Assembly (NCBI GenBank): GCA_041161065.1
Contig: JBEAVE010000004.1
Coordinates: 1 to 64,000, forward strand
Reading direction: 5' to 3'
DNA from: DYRG01 sp041161065
GTDB taxonomy: Bacteria > Pseudomonadota > Gammaproteobacteria > Beggiatoales > Beggiatoaceae
DNA length: 64,000 bases
Position numbers and translations under genes: made by a program. Of the stretch, positions 25,710 through 34,367 are shown one piece after another. Below the pieces are notes generated by a model that had not been told where the DNA came from, did not search any database, and was given only the letters and a program-made list of their open reading frames with translations. Within the stretch, counting starts at the first letter, position 1; each line of letters begins with the position of its first letter.

Positions 25710-26483
25710 ATGCGGATTGCACTGGGTATTGAATATGATGGTTCTCATTTCAAAGGTTGGCAGAACCAAAAAACAGGTGTGAGAACCGTTCAAAACGAAT
25801 TAGAAAAAGCGTTGAGCAACGTGGCAAATCAACCGATTTCTGTGATTTGTGCAGGACGCACCGATAGTGGTGTGCATGGAATCGAGCAAGTGGTGCATTT
25901 TGATACAACGGCTGATCGTTTGTCGCGCAGTTGGATTTTTGGAACAAATTGTTATTTGCCCGACGATGTTAATGTGTTGTGGGCAACCCCGATTTCTGAA
26001 ACATTTCACGCGCGGTTTTCTGCAATTCAACGCCATTATCGTTATATTATTCTTAATAGACCCGTTCGATCTGCCCTTTATGCGAAACGAATGACGTGGT
26101 TTTATCCGCCTTTAGAAATAACTAGAATGCAAGAAGCCGCGCTATTTTTGGTTGGAGAACATGATTTCTCCGCATTTCGTGCGCAGGGTTGTCAAGCGAA
26201 ATCTCCGATTAGAACTATTACCCGTTTGGAGGTTTCAAAACAAGGTGAGCAAGTGTGGATTGAAGTGAGTGCAAACGCATTTCTACAGCATATGGTGAGA
26301 AATATTGCGGGGGTGTTAATGACGATAGGAACAGGTAGAGAAAATCCAAATTGGGCAAAACAAGTGCTAGAAACCCGCAATCGAACCCAAGGCGGCATTA
26401 CCGCACCGCCTGAAGGTTTGTATTTCCAATCTGTTGATTATCCAATTGATTTTCAAGCATTGTTACAACGTTTGAAATCTTAA
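25710..26483 (+). CDS. truA: tRNA pseudouridine(38-40) synthase
   Basis: TruA isomerises uridines 38-40 in the tRNA anticodon arm. The 257-residue protein shows GIEYDGSHFKGWQNQ at the N-terminus, the catalytic Asp52 in CAGRTDSGVHG, the FHARFSA and RHYRYII blocks, and FLQHMVRNIAGVL near the end. Length matches the family (about 250-270). It starts one base after the hemerythrin stop. Its own stop codon lies inside the left arm of the palindromic repeat at 26480. Confidence 0.95.
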   Translation: MRIALGIEYDGSHFKGWQNQKTGVRTVQNELEKALSNVANQPISVICAGRTDSGVHGIEQVVHFDTTADRLSRSWIFGTNCYLPDDVNVLWATPISETFHARFSAIQRHYRYIILNRPVRSALYAKRMTWFYPPLEITRMQEAALFLVGEHDFSAFRAQGCQAKSPIRTITRLEVSKQGEQVWIEVSANAFLQHMVRNIAGVLMTIGTGRENPNWAKQVLETRNRTQGGITAPPEGLYFQSVDYPIDFQALLQRLKS

Positions 26484-26544
26484 TTGGGTAGTGATTAAAT
26501 TGCAAAATCATCTCTTTTATTTCTTTTGATCGCTACCCGATTAA
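26480..26544. repeat. Palindromic MITE-like repeat, copy 1
   Basis: TTAATTGGGTAGTGATTAAA (26480-26499) and the reverse complement of 26525-26544 (TTAATCGGGTAGCGATCAAA) are 20-base inverted ends differing at three positions. The core read on the minus strand is AAAAGAGATGATTTTGC. A related element lies at 61138-61238. The left arm contains the truA stop and the right arm the stop of the convergent lipoprotein gene, so it can also act as a two-way terminator. Confidence 0.75.
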
Positions 26545-27173
26545 GGGGTGTTTTGGGTTGAAATGGCGTGGGTTTCTTGCAATAGAGAAACGAGAGCATC
26601 GACAACTAGTTGATAGGCTTGTGGATTGGGCAAAGAATGGGCAGTATCCATCATTTGTGGATTGGGAAGAAGTTTGCTCAAAATTGCGCCGTTATAAGGG
26701 ATTTCAAAAGCACTCGCCAACCGTTTGTAGAAACCCGCCGGCGCAAAATGAGGCGGCGTTTTTTCTGGCACACCCATTAAAATCACGCTCACTTTCTTTG
26801 CCCGCGCGAACCCTAACATTTGTCGAAATTGCTCTAAAATTTCAACATTATTTTTCTCATTGTCGGGTTCAAAATGATAACCGCCGTGACAAAGGATAAT
26901 TAAAGCAGGTTTCTCGGTTTCGATGAGTTGATGAAAACGTTTCACGGCTTGCGCTAACGTTTCGCCTGCCACGCCTGCATTGATAACGGGGCGTTTTAAC
27001 TGTTTTTCTAATAGTGCGGGATAAGTTTGCTCATTGGTTAAGTGCGGTGCGGCGGTCAATTCATCGCCAAACGCAATGATTTTTGCATTCTCTGCTAAAA
27101 CGGGTAATTGTGGTGGTTTATTACCGCAACCCATTAAAACTAGAAATCCCACTATTATTCCAATCCAACGCAT
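26541..27173 (-). CDS. SGNH/GDSL-like lipoprotein lacking the catalytic serine
   Basis: The predicted lipoprotein has 210 residues (lipobox LMGC, Cys16). The start at 27173 follows AAGGAG; a longer frame from 27245 lacks one. The fold follows TesA-like SGNH hydrolases: block I IIAFGDELTAAP, block II INAGVAGETLAQ (Gly70), block III CHGGYHFEPD, block V DTAHSLPNPQAY (Asp176, His179). However, block I reads GDEL where active enzymes have GDSL, so the Ser nucleophile is replaced by Glu38, and the block III Asn of GGND is Tyr. I therefore expect a non-catalytic, ligand-binding or degenerate protein. The codon for Glu is GAA, not one base from a sequencing-type slip to common Ser codons. It follows the methyltransferase gene on the same strand. 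Confidence 0.75.
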   Translation of the reverse strand: MRWIGIIVGFLVLMGCGNKPPQLPVLAENAKIIAFGDELTAAPHLTNEQTYPALLEKQLKRPVINAGVAGETLAQAVKRFHQLIETEKPALIILCHGGYHFEPDNEKNNVEILEQFRQMLGFARAKKVSVILMGVPEKTPPHFAPAGFYKRLASAFEIPYNGAILSKLLPNPQMMDTAHSLPNPQAYQLVVDALVSLLQETHAISTQNTP

Positions 27174-27202
27174 GATTTGCTCCTTTTGTTTTGTTGGTAA
27201 AA

Positions 27203-29434
27203 TTACGCGACTAGATATTGTTGTCCAAGGGTTTTTAATTGCCAACTATCCTCACCCACGCGATCAGCAATATCTTCTAACACACTCAAAATAGTTTGAT
27301 TTTCGGGTGTGATACCATTTTTTAACAACGGCATGATATATAAAACGATTTCGTCAAAATGGGCGATTTTTTTCTCGCGTGCCATTCGGCGTAAATAAGA
27401 GATGAGATAATATTTAACCCGTAAATTCAAATCGATATGCGTTTTAAACTTGCGATTTTGTTTAAGCGTAAATAATTCACTTTGCTCATCAAAATCAAAA
27501 GTTTCTAATAGAATCGGGGTTAAATCCGAATATTCTTTTTTCATTAAATCTAAAAAGCCCAATTCCAAGCCTTTGATAATCAATTCATCGTTAATTTGTT
27601 CTAATGTCGCACCGTTATTTTTTGCAATAATGCCTTCAATCGTTTGCATCACAATATCGCCAATATCCATGCCCAATGCGGCTTTCATAATATATTTGGG
27701 TTTGCGAACTTTTTTGAAATTGATAATGAGTTGTCCAGAAAGCACGGTAAAAGGGTTTTGGCGTTTCTTGAAACTGGTTTGTCCATTCTTTTGAGCCACC
27801 GCGCCCGCGTATTCAAAACCGCATTTCTCCGCCGTATCAATAATCAAATGCCAAAATTCAGGGTCTTTATGCGCAAATACAAATGACATCCACCGATCAA
27901 ATTTGAGCACCCGATACATTTCTTCAATCGACTTTGCAATCAATTCGTTATAATTTTCTTTGCTTTTTTCATGTTCACCACCTTCAATCGCTTCTAATTG
28001 ATAGTCTTCTTCCGTGACTTTCAAATCTAACCACGCATTCCACATAATTGACAAATCTAAATAAGGTATCTTTTTTCCATACGGCGGATCGGTGTAAATG
28101 TAATCCACACTTTCTTTTTTCAAAAAAGCTAAATTAGTCGCAGTCCCTTGAATTATTTGTAAATTTTTAATCGTTTCTTCGTTGATTTTATATTCGATTT
28201 CGCGTTTGGCATTAATGACTGCGGAAACTTTTTTTTCATAGGTTTTCATCAAATCTAAATTGACACTTTGAGGTGCAATTCTGTAACGATAATATCTCAT
28301 TGGGCTACTATCTCCAGCATTTTCACTCGCATAAGTAGAATGATGATAAGTTAGATTAATTTTATTAACCGTGCTTGAAAATGCCAATAATAAAGGTTTT
28401 CTAAAATTTTCATTAGATTCTTGCAAAATTAAATGTTTCAAAAAAGCCAATTGTGCTAATTGTTGTTTGCTAAATAAATCTTGGACAACTTCAACATCAG
28501 AACCTTTAGGCAACGTAAAATCCTGCGGATAAGGATATTTCTTTAAAGCAATTTCAATCGTTTTTTCGGTGTTAGGTTCATTGGCTAAATATTGGATTTT
28601 AATTTGTTCAAAACACTGTTGTAATTCAGTTAAATCAACAGGTTGCGTTAAACTTTCCACTAAAAAAACAGACATCGGATTCAAATCCAAATGAATAGCC
28701 CGCCGATCCAGCATCATTGCTTCAATTGCCGTGACACCACTGCCTCCAAACGGATCAAGAATCAAATCCCCTTGTTGCGAAAAGTTTTGAATGTAAGTTT
28801 GAACGACATTCCACGCTTGTTTGGTAAAATAACCATGCACGCCAAAATGCCGTTTTGCTGCCCGTTTTTTAACGGGAATTTCTTCTAATAACGGACGATT
28901 GGCGTAATCAAATTCGGCTTTTGATTTTGCTTTTTTTATTGTTTGATAGGTGAACGTTTTACCGCTTTGAAAAGAGTTGGGAGATAAATAATTGTTTAAT
29001 ATTTCCCAATAATCAGCAATATCCGCTAATTCAAAATATAAAATCGGTTCTGGCGTATCTTGGCGAAATAAAGAAAACGCGCGCCCATTACATAAAGCAA
29101 AGAATTTACTACGTACTTCGGGATGAATGCTATAAGAATAAACTTGTTCCACATTATCGCCGCTTTTAATTTCCTCATTCGGTGCTTTGGCATCAAGTAC
29201 CCATGCGTAATTATCTGCAACTTTTAACAAATAATCAGGAATCAAAATAATTTTACGTTTTTTGCTGCCCACTTTTAAGAATGGATGTTGCAAACTTTTA
29301 CTACGCACAATTTGGGATTGTTGATAACCCAATGCCTGCAATAATGGCAAAATCAACACTTCCCGCACCGAATCTTCTTTAAAATCAGGCGAATTGAGTT
29401 GTGAAAAATCAACGTTTTTAAGAATTTCTAACAT
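27203..29434 (-). CDS. Fused PD-(D/E)XK nuclease-like and N4/N6 DNA methyltransferase protein
   Basis: The 743-residue protein looks like a single-chain restriction-modification enzyme. Residues about 10-130 resemble the HsdR N-terminal nuclease domain: Glu24 in SVREVLILPLLQALGY, Asp67 in IPDYLL, and DAK (81-83) as the D-x-K of a PD-(D/E)XK site. The methyltransferase part has the SAM-binding motif DPFGGSG (226-232) first and the catalytic TDPPYG (447-452) about 215 residues later. DPPY indicates amino methylation of adenine or cytosine. The C-terminal 170 residues (ALGMDIGDIVMQTI...) are unassigned and may carry target recognition. No hsdS, separate endonuclease or helicase is adjacent. It could instead be a methyltransferase with a non-cleaving N-terminal domain. 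Confidence 0.75.
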   Translation of the reverse strand: MLEILKNVDFSQLNSPDFKEDSVREVLILPLLQALGYQQSQIVRSKSLQHPFLKVGSKKRKIILIPDYLLKVADNYAWVLDAKAPNEEIKSGDNVEQVYSYSIHPEVRSKFFALCNGRAFSLFRQDTPEPILYFELADIADYWEILNNYLSPNSFQSGKTFTYQTIKKAKSKAEFDYANRPLLEEIPVKKRAAKRHFGVHGYFTKQAWNVVQTYIQNFSQQGDLILDPFGGSGVTAIEAMMLDRRAIHLDLNPMSVFLVESLTQPVDLTELQQCFEQIKIQYLANEPNTEKTIEIALKKYPYPQDFTLPKGSDVEVVQDLFSKQQLAQLAFLKHLILQESNENFRKPLLLAFSSTVNKINLTYHHSTYASENAGDSSPMRYYRYRIAPQSVNLDLMKTYEKKVSAVINAKREIEYKINEETIKNLQIIQGTATNLAFLKKESVDYIYTDPPYGKKIPYLDLSIMWNAWLDLKVTEEDYQLEAIEGGEHEKSKENYNELIAKSIEEMYRVLKFDRWMSFVFAHKDPEFWHLIIDTAEKCGFEYAGAVAQKNGQTSFKKRQNPFTVLSGQLIINFKKVRKPKYIMKAALGMDIGDIVMQTIEGIIAKNNGATLEQINDELIIKGLELGFLDLMKKEYSDLTPILLETFDFDEQSELFTLKQNRKFKTHIDLNLRVKYYLISYLRRMAREKKIAHFDEIVLYIMPLLKNGITPENQTILSVLEDIADRVGEDSWQLKTLGQQYLVA

Positions 29435-29524
29435 TTTGGCGTGAATCCCTAATCACAAAAGTGGCAACAAGTAATCCCGCATGATAGCTTTTTTATCGAA
29501 TCGCGCAAAGTATAAAAAAATCAC

Positions 29525-29555
29525 TTGACAGAGGGACGAGTTATCCCCATAATGT
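29525..29555 (+). promoter_or_regulatory. Sigma70-type promoter of tRNA-Met
   Basis: TTGACA (29525-29530) and CATAAT (29548-29553) are separated by 17 bases, a near-consensus promoter whose expected start lies about 24 bases before the tRNA. Confidence 0.8.
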
Positions 29556-29583
29556 GCGCTTTCAGAAGTTGTTAAAACTTCGC

Positions 29584-29660
29584 GGCTATGTAGCTCAGCC
29601 GGTTAGAGCGCGGCACTCATAATGCTGAGGTCGGTGGTTCGAGTCCACCTATAGCCACCA
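29584..29660 (+). tRNA. tRNA-Met (CAT), elongator type
   Basis: The 77-base gene folds into a full cloverleaf: acceptor GGCTATG/TATAGCC with a G.U at the base, D stem GCTC/GAGC, anticodon stem CGGCA/TGCTG with loop CTCATAA (anticodon CAT, 29618-29620), T stem GGTGG/CCACC with TTCGAGT. The CCA end is encoded. Acceptor and D-arm sequence resemble gammaproteobacterial elongator tRNA-Met. A tRNA-Ile with lysidine-modified CAT is the alternative and cannot be fully excluded by eye. Confidence 0.93.
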
Positions 29661-29693
29661 TCTCCCTTTAATGTAGTAAATGAATTGTTTGGC

Positions 29694-29724
29694 AACCACC
29701 CTTTTGCGGTGGTTTTATTTTTTG
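29694..29724 (+). terminator. Terminator after tRNA-Met
   Basis: AACCACC (29694-29700) and GGTGGTT (29708-29714) form a 7-base-pair stem with a 7-base loop followed by TTATTTTTT. It lies between the tRNA and speD. Confidence 0.8.
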
Positions 29725-29749
29725 GGCGTTTTGCAGGGAGAATTCAGAC

Positions 29750-30562
29750 GTGTCCAATGCTTACAAAAAACTTAAACTTCATGGCTTTAATAATCTCACC
29801 AAAAGCCTGAGCTTTAATATTTACGATATTTGTTACGCTAAAACCCCCGATCAACGTCAGCGTTATATCGATTACATCGACGAAGTCTACAACGCCAAAC
29901 GGCTCACCAAAATCCTCACCGACGTGACGCAAATTATCGGCGCGAATATCCTCAATATCGCCAAACAAGACTACGAACCGCAGGGCGCAAGCGTCACGAT
30001 GTTGATTTCTGAAGAAGAAATTAAATCGACCAGTTTGATGAACACCGAATCGCCCGGTCCGTTGCCCGAAGCCGTCGTCGCGCATCTCGATAAAAGCCAC
30101 ATCACCGTCCACACTTATCCCGAATCCCACCCCGATGAAGTGGGTATTAGCACCTTTCGCGCGGATATTGACGTGTCGACCTGCGGACGGATTTCACCGT
30201 TAAAAGCCCTTAATTATCTGATACATAGCTTTGATTCTGACATCGTGATCATGGATTATCGCGTTCGAGGATTTACCCGCGATATCGACGGCGTGAAGCA
30301 TTACATCGATCACCAAATTAACTCGATTCAAAACTACATCAGCGAAGATACTAAAAAACGTTATCAAATGATCGACATTAACGTTTATCAAGAAAAAATC
30401 TTCCACACTAAAATGATTTTGAAATCCTTTGATTTGAACAACTATTTGTTTGGCATTGAAACCCATGATTTAACGCTGCGTGAATGCCAAAATATCGAAC
30501 AACAAGTGCGCCAAGAAATGATGGAAATCTTCTACGGGCGCAACTTTGATGACGACGATTAA
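29750..30562 (+). CDS. speD: S-adenosylmethionine decarboxylase proenzyme
   Basis: SpeD decarboxylates AdoMet to supply aminopropyl groups for spermidine. The 270-residue protein matches the E. coli-type (class 1A) enzyme in length and in the processing site: self-cleavage is expected at Lys115-Ser116 in HLDKSHITVHTYPE, making Ser116 the pyruvoyl group. The ISTFRADIDVSTCGRISPL block with the catalytic Cys is intact. GTG at 29750 is preceded by GGGAG. No speE is adjacent. It converges with the UDP-sugar dehydrogenase gene 9 bases away. Confidence 0.95.
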   Translation: MSNAYKKLKLHGFNNLTKSLSFNIYDICYAKTPDQRQRYIDYIDEVYNAKRLTKILTDVTQIIGANILNIAKQDYEPQGASVTMLISEEEIKSTSLMNTESPGPLPEAVVAHLDKSHITVHTYPESHPDEVGISTFRADIDVSTCGRISPLKALNYLIHSFDSDIVIMDYRVRGFTRDIDGVKHYIDHQINSIQNYISEDTKKRYQMIDINVYQEKIFHTKMILKSFDLNNYLFGIETHDLTLRECQNIEQQVRQEMMEIFYGRNFDDDD

Positions 30563-30571
30563 AGGTTATTT

Positions 30572-31855
30572 CTACAAACGCCAAAAGGTAATGGAATGAG
30601 GGATTTGATCTTGCGGCAATACGCCTTTCACATCTAAAACCACGCCGCTTTCATTTTCTAATAATTCTAGCAACCCTTTCCAACCCCGTTCAAGATAATG
30701 TTGATGCGCAACGGCTAAAATAACTGCTTGAGCGGGTTGCAATAGCGGTTCTTGTGAGATTTCTACCCCATATTCCTCAAACGCTTCCTGTGCATCAACC
30801 AACGGATCATGCAATTGAACTTTCACACCTGATGTTTTCAATTTTCTCACAATATCCACCACTCGAGTATTTCTCAAATCGGGAACATTTTCCTTAAACG
30901 ATAAACCTAAAATCGTTACCGTACTTTCAGATAATAAACAACCCTTTTTTACCAATAAATCCAATGCTTTATCTGCAATAAAACCACCCATTCCATCATT
31001 AATTCGACGGCTTGCAGCAATCAATTTAGCATCAAAACCCACCCGCTTTGCTTTATCAACTAAATAATACGGATCAACCCCAATGCAATGTCCGCCCACT
31101 AATCCCGGCGTGAAACGTAAAAAGTTCCATTTTGTGGCGGCGGCATTTAATACTTCTTGTGTATCCATGCCTAATCGATCAAAAATCATAGCCAGTTCAT
31201 TCATTAATGCAATATTAACATCGCGCTGAATGTTCTCAATGACTTTACAGGCTTCGGCGACTCGAATGCTCGACGCTAAATAAACACCCGCAGAAATCAC
31301 CGACGCATAGACTTCTGCAATGATTTTTGCACTCTTTTCACAACAGCCAGAAACTACTTTTTGCGTATTAGTGAAACTATGATCTTTATCACCCGGATTA
31401 ATGCGTTCAGGAGAATAACCGACAAAGAAATCTTCTCCCCATTTCAAACCCGATTGTTTCTCTAAAACAGGCACGCAAACTTCTTCAGTTGCCCCCGGAT
31501 AAACTGTCGATTCATACACCACAATATCGCCTTTTTTCAAATAACTTCCAATCGTTTTTGAGGCTTTCAACACCGGAAACAAATCGGGATTTTTCGCTTG
31601 ATCAACAGGGGTAGGAACTGCAATAATAAAGAAATCCGCGTGTTTCAAATCGGCAGAATGCGTGGTAAATAAAATGTTGTTTTGCTGCAAAGATTCTGGA
31701 GCGGTCTCGTGCGTTGCGTCAATGCCGGCTTGTAATTGAGTGACGCGCTGAGAATTTATATCAAAACCAATAACTTGCCCAATTTTTCCAAACGCCAGCG
31801 CAACTGGCAAACCCACATAACCCAAACCAATAACAGCAATTTTGCGTTGGTGCAT
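30572..31855 (-). CDS. UDP-N-acetylhexosamine 6-dehydrogenase (TviB/WbpO-like)
   Basis: The 427-residue nucleotide-sugar dehydrogenase probably oxidises UDP-GlcNAc or UDP-GalNAc to the uronic acid for a surface polysaccharide. It has the NAD-binding loop IGLGYVGLPVALAFG, the YESTVYPGATEE and YSPERINPGD blocks, the catalytic Lys in EACKVIENIQRDVNIALMNELA, and the nucleophilic Cys in GGHCIGVDPYYL. The NIALMNELA and RINDGMG segments are closer to TviB/WbpO than to UDP-glucose dehydrogenase. No epimerase or glycosyltransferase lies beside it, so the end product is unknown. Confidence 0.88.
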   Translation of the reverse strand: MHQRKIAVIGLGYVGLPVALAFGKIGQVIGFDINSQRVTQLQAGIDATHETAPESLQQNNILFTTHSADLKHADFFIIAVPTPVDQAKNPDLFPVLKASKTIGSYLKKGDIVVYESTVYPGATEEVCVPVLEKQSGLKWGEDFFVGYSPERINPGDKDHSFTNTQKVVSGCCEKSAKIIAEVYASVISAGVYLASSIRVAEACKVIENIQRDVNIALMNELAMIFDRLGMDTQEVLNAAATKWNFLRFTPGLVGGHCIGVDPYYLVDKAKRVGFDAKLIAASRRINDGMGGFIADKALDLLVKKGCLLSESTVTILGLSFKENVPDLRNTRVVDIVRKLKTSGVKVQLHDPLVDAQEAFEEYGVEISQEPLLQPAQAVILAVAHQHYLERGWKGLLELLENESGVVLDVKGVLPQDQIPHSITFWRL

Positions 31856-31990
31856 ATTCCACTCTCTAAAATGAAAAACAAGGGTGCATTATATGAAAAT
31901 TTTAGGCGCGATACCTAAACAAAATGAAAATAAAAACAAAATGATAAAACTATATAGTTTTTACTAACTTCAACTTGAGGAGTGATTTAA

Positions 31991-33841
31991 ATGCGTAAGA
32001 AAATTTCCGTTTTAGCGGTGAATTTAATAATCGGTGTCAGTTTAACAGCTTGTACTTCTGAACAGCTCCTAAAAACCGCCGACGCACTGTTGAAAATACC
32101 CGAGAAAGGGGTTCATTTTAATCCTTCAAAAATCCCCGAAACAGATAGAGAGAAACGCAGCATTTTAACAACAGACAATATCATTATAAATGGCAAAGCA
32201 AATCCAATTAATTATCATGTGTTAGCTCGCAGTGGAAATAAGATAGGAAATGGGGTTTTTGGGGCATTAACCGATCACAGAGGAAATCATATAACAACTG
32301 AAAATGAATTGGCGATTAGTAATGGTAATGACTATACGAATCTTTTTACCGTAGAAAATAAAATTTTTATGCTAAATCATTTTGAGGATCGCCCGGGTGC
32401 AATTTATTTGACGGAAGTTGAGCAAAACCCCATTACTGGTATTTTAAGTCCTCTATATACAAAATCAGTTGATTTATCAAAAATACGCGGTGGCTGGGTG
32501 TTTTGTGGAGGAGTAAAAACCGCTTGGCAAACATTATTAAGTGGAGAAGAATACGATCCCGATGTTGAAAAATGGCAATCTTCCACTGGAAAGTTAGGCG
32601 ATAATTTTGAGAAAATGGCAAACTATTTTGATCAAAATTTATTAAAAGCCAATCCGTATGATTATGGTTGGATGGTTGAAACAAAAATCTTAAATGCAGC
32701 GGGAGAAACTTCGGTTGCAAAACACTATAGCATGGGGCGTTTCGCGCATGAATTAGGTTATGTTTTACCTGATCACAAAACAGTTTATTTGTCAGACGAT
32801 GGCAGTAATACGGGTTTATTCATGTTTGTGGCAGATAAAGAAAGTGATTTGACAGCGGGTTCTTTATATGCGGCAAAATGGGTTCAAACTTCAGAGGAAA
32901 ATGGAGGCACAGCAAACATCGAATGGATTGCTTTGGGGCATAGCACCGATGAAGAAATAAACCAATTTATTCTCGATAAGAAACCGACCTTTCAAGATAT
33001 TTTTGAGAAAGCAACGGTTTCGAGCAATCAAAGCTGTCCAGAGGGTTTCACTTCCATTAACAGCGGGAGTTATAAAGCGCATTCTGATGGTTATTTCAGA
33101 GAGTGTTTGAAAATTAAACCCGGAATGGATAAAATAGCTTCACGTTTAGAAACCCGTCGTTATGCTGCAATGTTAGGTGCAACAACCGAATTTAATAAAA
33201 TGGAAGGGATTGAATTTGATCCACAAACCAGAACATTGCTGGTTTCTATGAGTTATGTAGAAAGAGGTATGGAGGATTTCAAAAAGCATGGAAAAACTGA
33301 GCAAAAATATGATGAAGGGGGTTACAATCACATTCGTTTGCCCTATAATCGTTGTGGAGGAATTTACGCATTAGAATTACACGATCGAGCGATGTTAGGA
33401 ACAACCTTTGCCGCCAAAAGCATGAAAGGATTTCTAATGGGTAAAATGACACAGGCTTTAGATGCGCAAAGTAATGTGCCTCGTTATTCGGGTAATTTAG
33501 AAAAAAATACTTGTGATTTGAATGGGTTAGCGAATCCTGATAATTTAGCAATGATTCCAAATTCTCGTACTTTATTGATTGCAGAAGATACTGATGAAGG
33601 TCATCAAAATGACGCAGTTTGGGCATTAGATTTAGATAGCAAAAAACTCACCCGTGTAATGACTGGTGTGTATGGAAGTGAAATGACTTCTTTAAGCGTT
33701 GTACCTAATTTGAACGGTTTTGGTTATATTTTTGCGGTAGTGCAACACCCTTTTGGTGAATCCGATCAAGAAATGTTGCAAGATAAGAATGAACGGTTTG
33801 CTTACACGGGTTATTTGGGACCTTTTCCTGCTTTGAAATAA
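31991..33841 (+). CDS. PhoX-family (DUF839) lipoprotein, probable phosphatase
   Basis: The 616-residue exported protein has a lipobox LTAC (Cys21). The PhoX-type beta-propeller motifs are visible: GNGVFGALTDHRGN near the start, GRFAHELGYVLPD with VYLSDDGSNTGLFMFVADKE in the middle, MEGIEFDP, and NPDNLAMIPNSRTLLIAEDT near the end. PhoX enzymes are calcium/iron-dependent alkaline phosphatases of the periplasm and are usually Tat-exported; here there is no twin-arginine motif and the protein is a lipoprotein. GAGG precedes ATG 31991. Phosphatase activity is inferred from family only. A terminator follows directly. Confidence 0.8.
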   Translation: MRKKISVLAVNLIIGVSLTACTSEQLLKTADALLKIPEKGVHFNPSKIPETDREKRSILTTDNIIINGKANPINYHVLARSGNKIGNGVFGALTDHRGNHITTENELAISNGNDYTNLFTVENKIFMLNHFEDRPGAIYLTEVEQNPITGILSPLYTKSVDLSKIRGGWVFCGGVKTAWQTLLSGEEYDPDVEKWQSSTGKLGDNFEKMANYFDQNLLKANPYDYGWMVETKILNAAGETSVAKHYSMGRFAHELGYVLPDHKTVYLSDDGSNTGLFMFVADKESDLTAGSLYAAKWVQTSEENGGTANIEWIALGHSTDEEINQFILDKKPTFQDIFEKATVSSNQSCPEGFTSINSGSYKAHSDGYFRECLKIKPGMDKIASRLETRRYAAMLGATTEFNKMEGIEFDPQTRTLLVSMSYVERGMEDFKKHGKTEQKYDEGGYNHIRLPYNRCGGIYALELHDRAMLGTTFAAKSMKGFLMGKMTQALDAQSNVPRYSGNLEKNTCDLNGLANPDNLAMIPNSRTLLIAEDTDEGHQNDAVWALDLDSKKLTRVMTGVYGSEMTSLSVVPNLNGFGYIFAVVQHPFGESDQEMLQDKNERFAYTGYLGPFPALK

Positions 33842-33850
33842 ATTGAGTAC

Positions 33851-33875
33851 AACCTCTCTATTTGGGGAGGTTTCT
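33851..33875 (+). terminator. Terminator after the PhoX-like gene
   Basis: AACCTCTC (33851-33858) pairs with GGGGAGGTT (33864-33872) around a TATTT loop and is followed by TCTTG. It lies 10 bases after the stop codon; the T-tract is short. Confidence 0.55.
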
Positions 33876-33887
33876 TGAGGATTACAA

Positions 33888-34367
33888 ATGAGATTTCAAC
33901 CTATTTCACATTTCATGCACCAAGCTATTTTGGCAGCAGAAGAAAATTTGAGGACGGGAAAGGGAGGTCCCTTTGGTGCTTGTATTGTTAAAAATAATGA
34001 AATAATCGCAATTGCCCATAATACAGTTTTATTAGAAGATGCCACTTGTCATGCTGAAATAAATGCGATTAGAACTGCCTCTAAAAAGTTAGGAACATGG
34101 GATTTGTCGGGGTGTGAAATTTACTCGACCACCGAACCCTGTCCAATGTGTTTCTCCGCAATCCATTGGTCGAATATAGAAAAAATCATTTATGGCACAA
34201 CCATTAAAGATGTGCAAAAATTGGGTTTCAACGAATTAGCCATTTCAAATCATCAAATGCGCCGTTTAGGTAAAACAACTCTTAAATTATACCCTCATTT
34301 CTTAAAACAAGAATGCCAACTTTTACTTCAAAAATGGACACAAAGTGACTACCGACAAGCCTATTGA
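33888..34367 (+). CDS. Nucleoside/guanine deaminase family protein
   Basis: The 159-residue zinc deaminase belongs to the CMP/dCMP deaminase superfamily, with the zinc and proton-shuttle motif CHAEINAI and the second motif TEPCPMC. The GGPFGACIV segment and the C-terminal extension (FNELAISNHQMRR...) resemble guanine deaminases of the GuaD type more than the tRNA deaminase TadA. Substrate assignment is therefore tentative. The moaC GTG start lies inside its 3' end, so the two overlap by 23 bases. Confidence 0.8.
   Translation: MRFQPISHFMHQAILAAEENLRTGKGGPFGACIVKNNEIIAIAHNTVLLEDATCHAEINAIRTASKKLGTWDLSGCEIYSTTEPCPMCFSAIHWSNIEKIIYGTTIKDVQKLGFNELAISNHQMRRLGKTTLKLYPHFLKQECQLLLQKWTQSDYRQAY

Noticed and set aside
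29584..29660. Reading the tRNA as tRNA-Ile(CAT)
   Set aside because: Acceptor and D-arm sequence is nearer elongator tRNA-Met; it cannot be excluded without an alignment.
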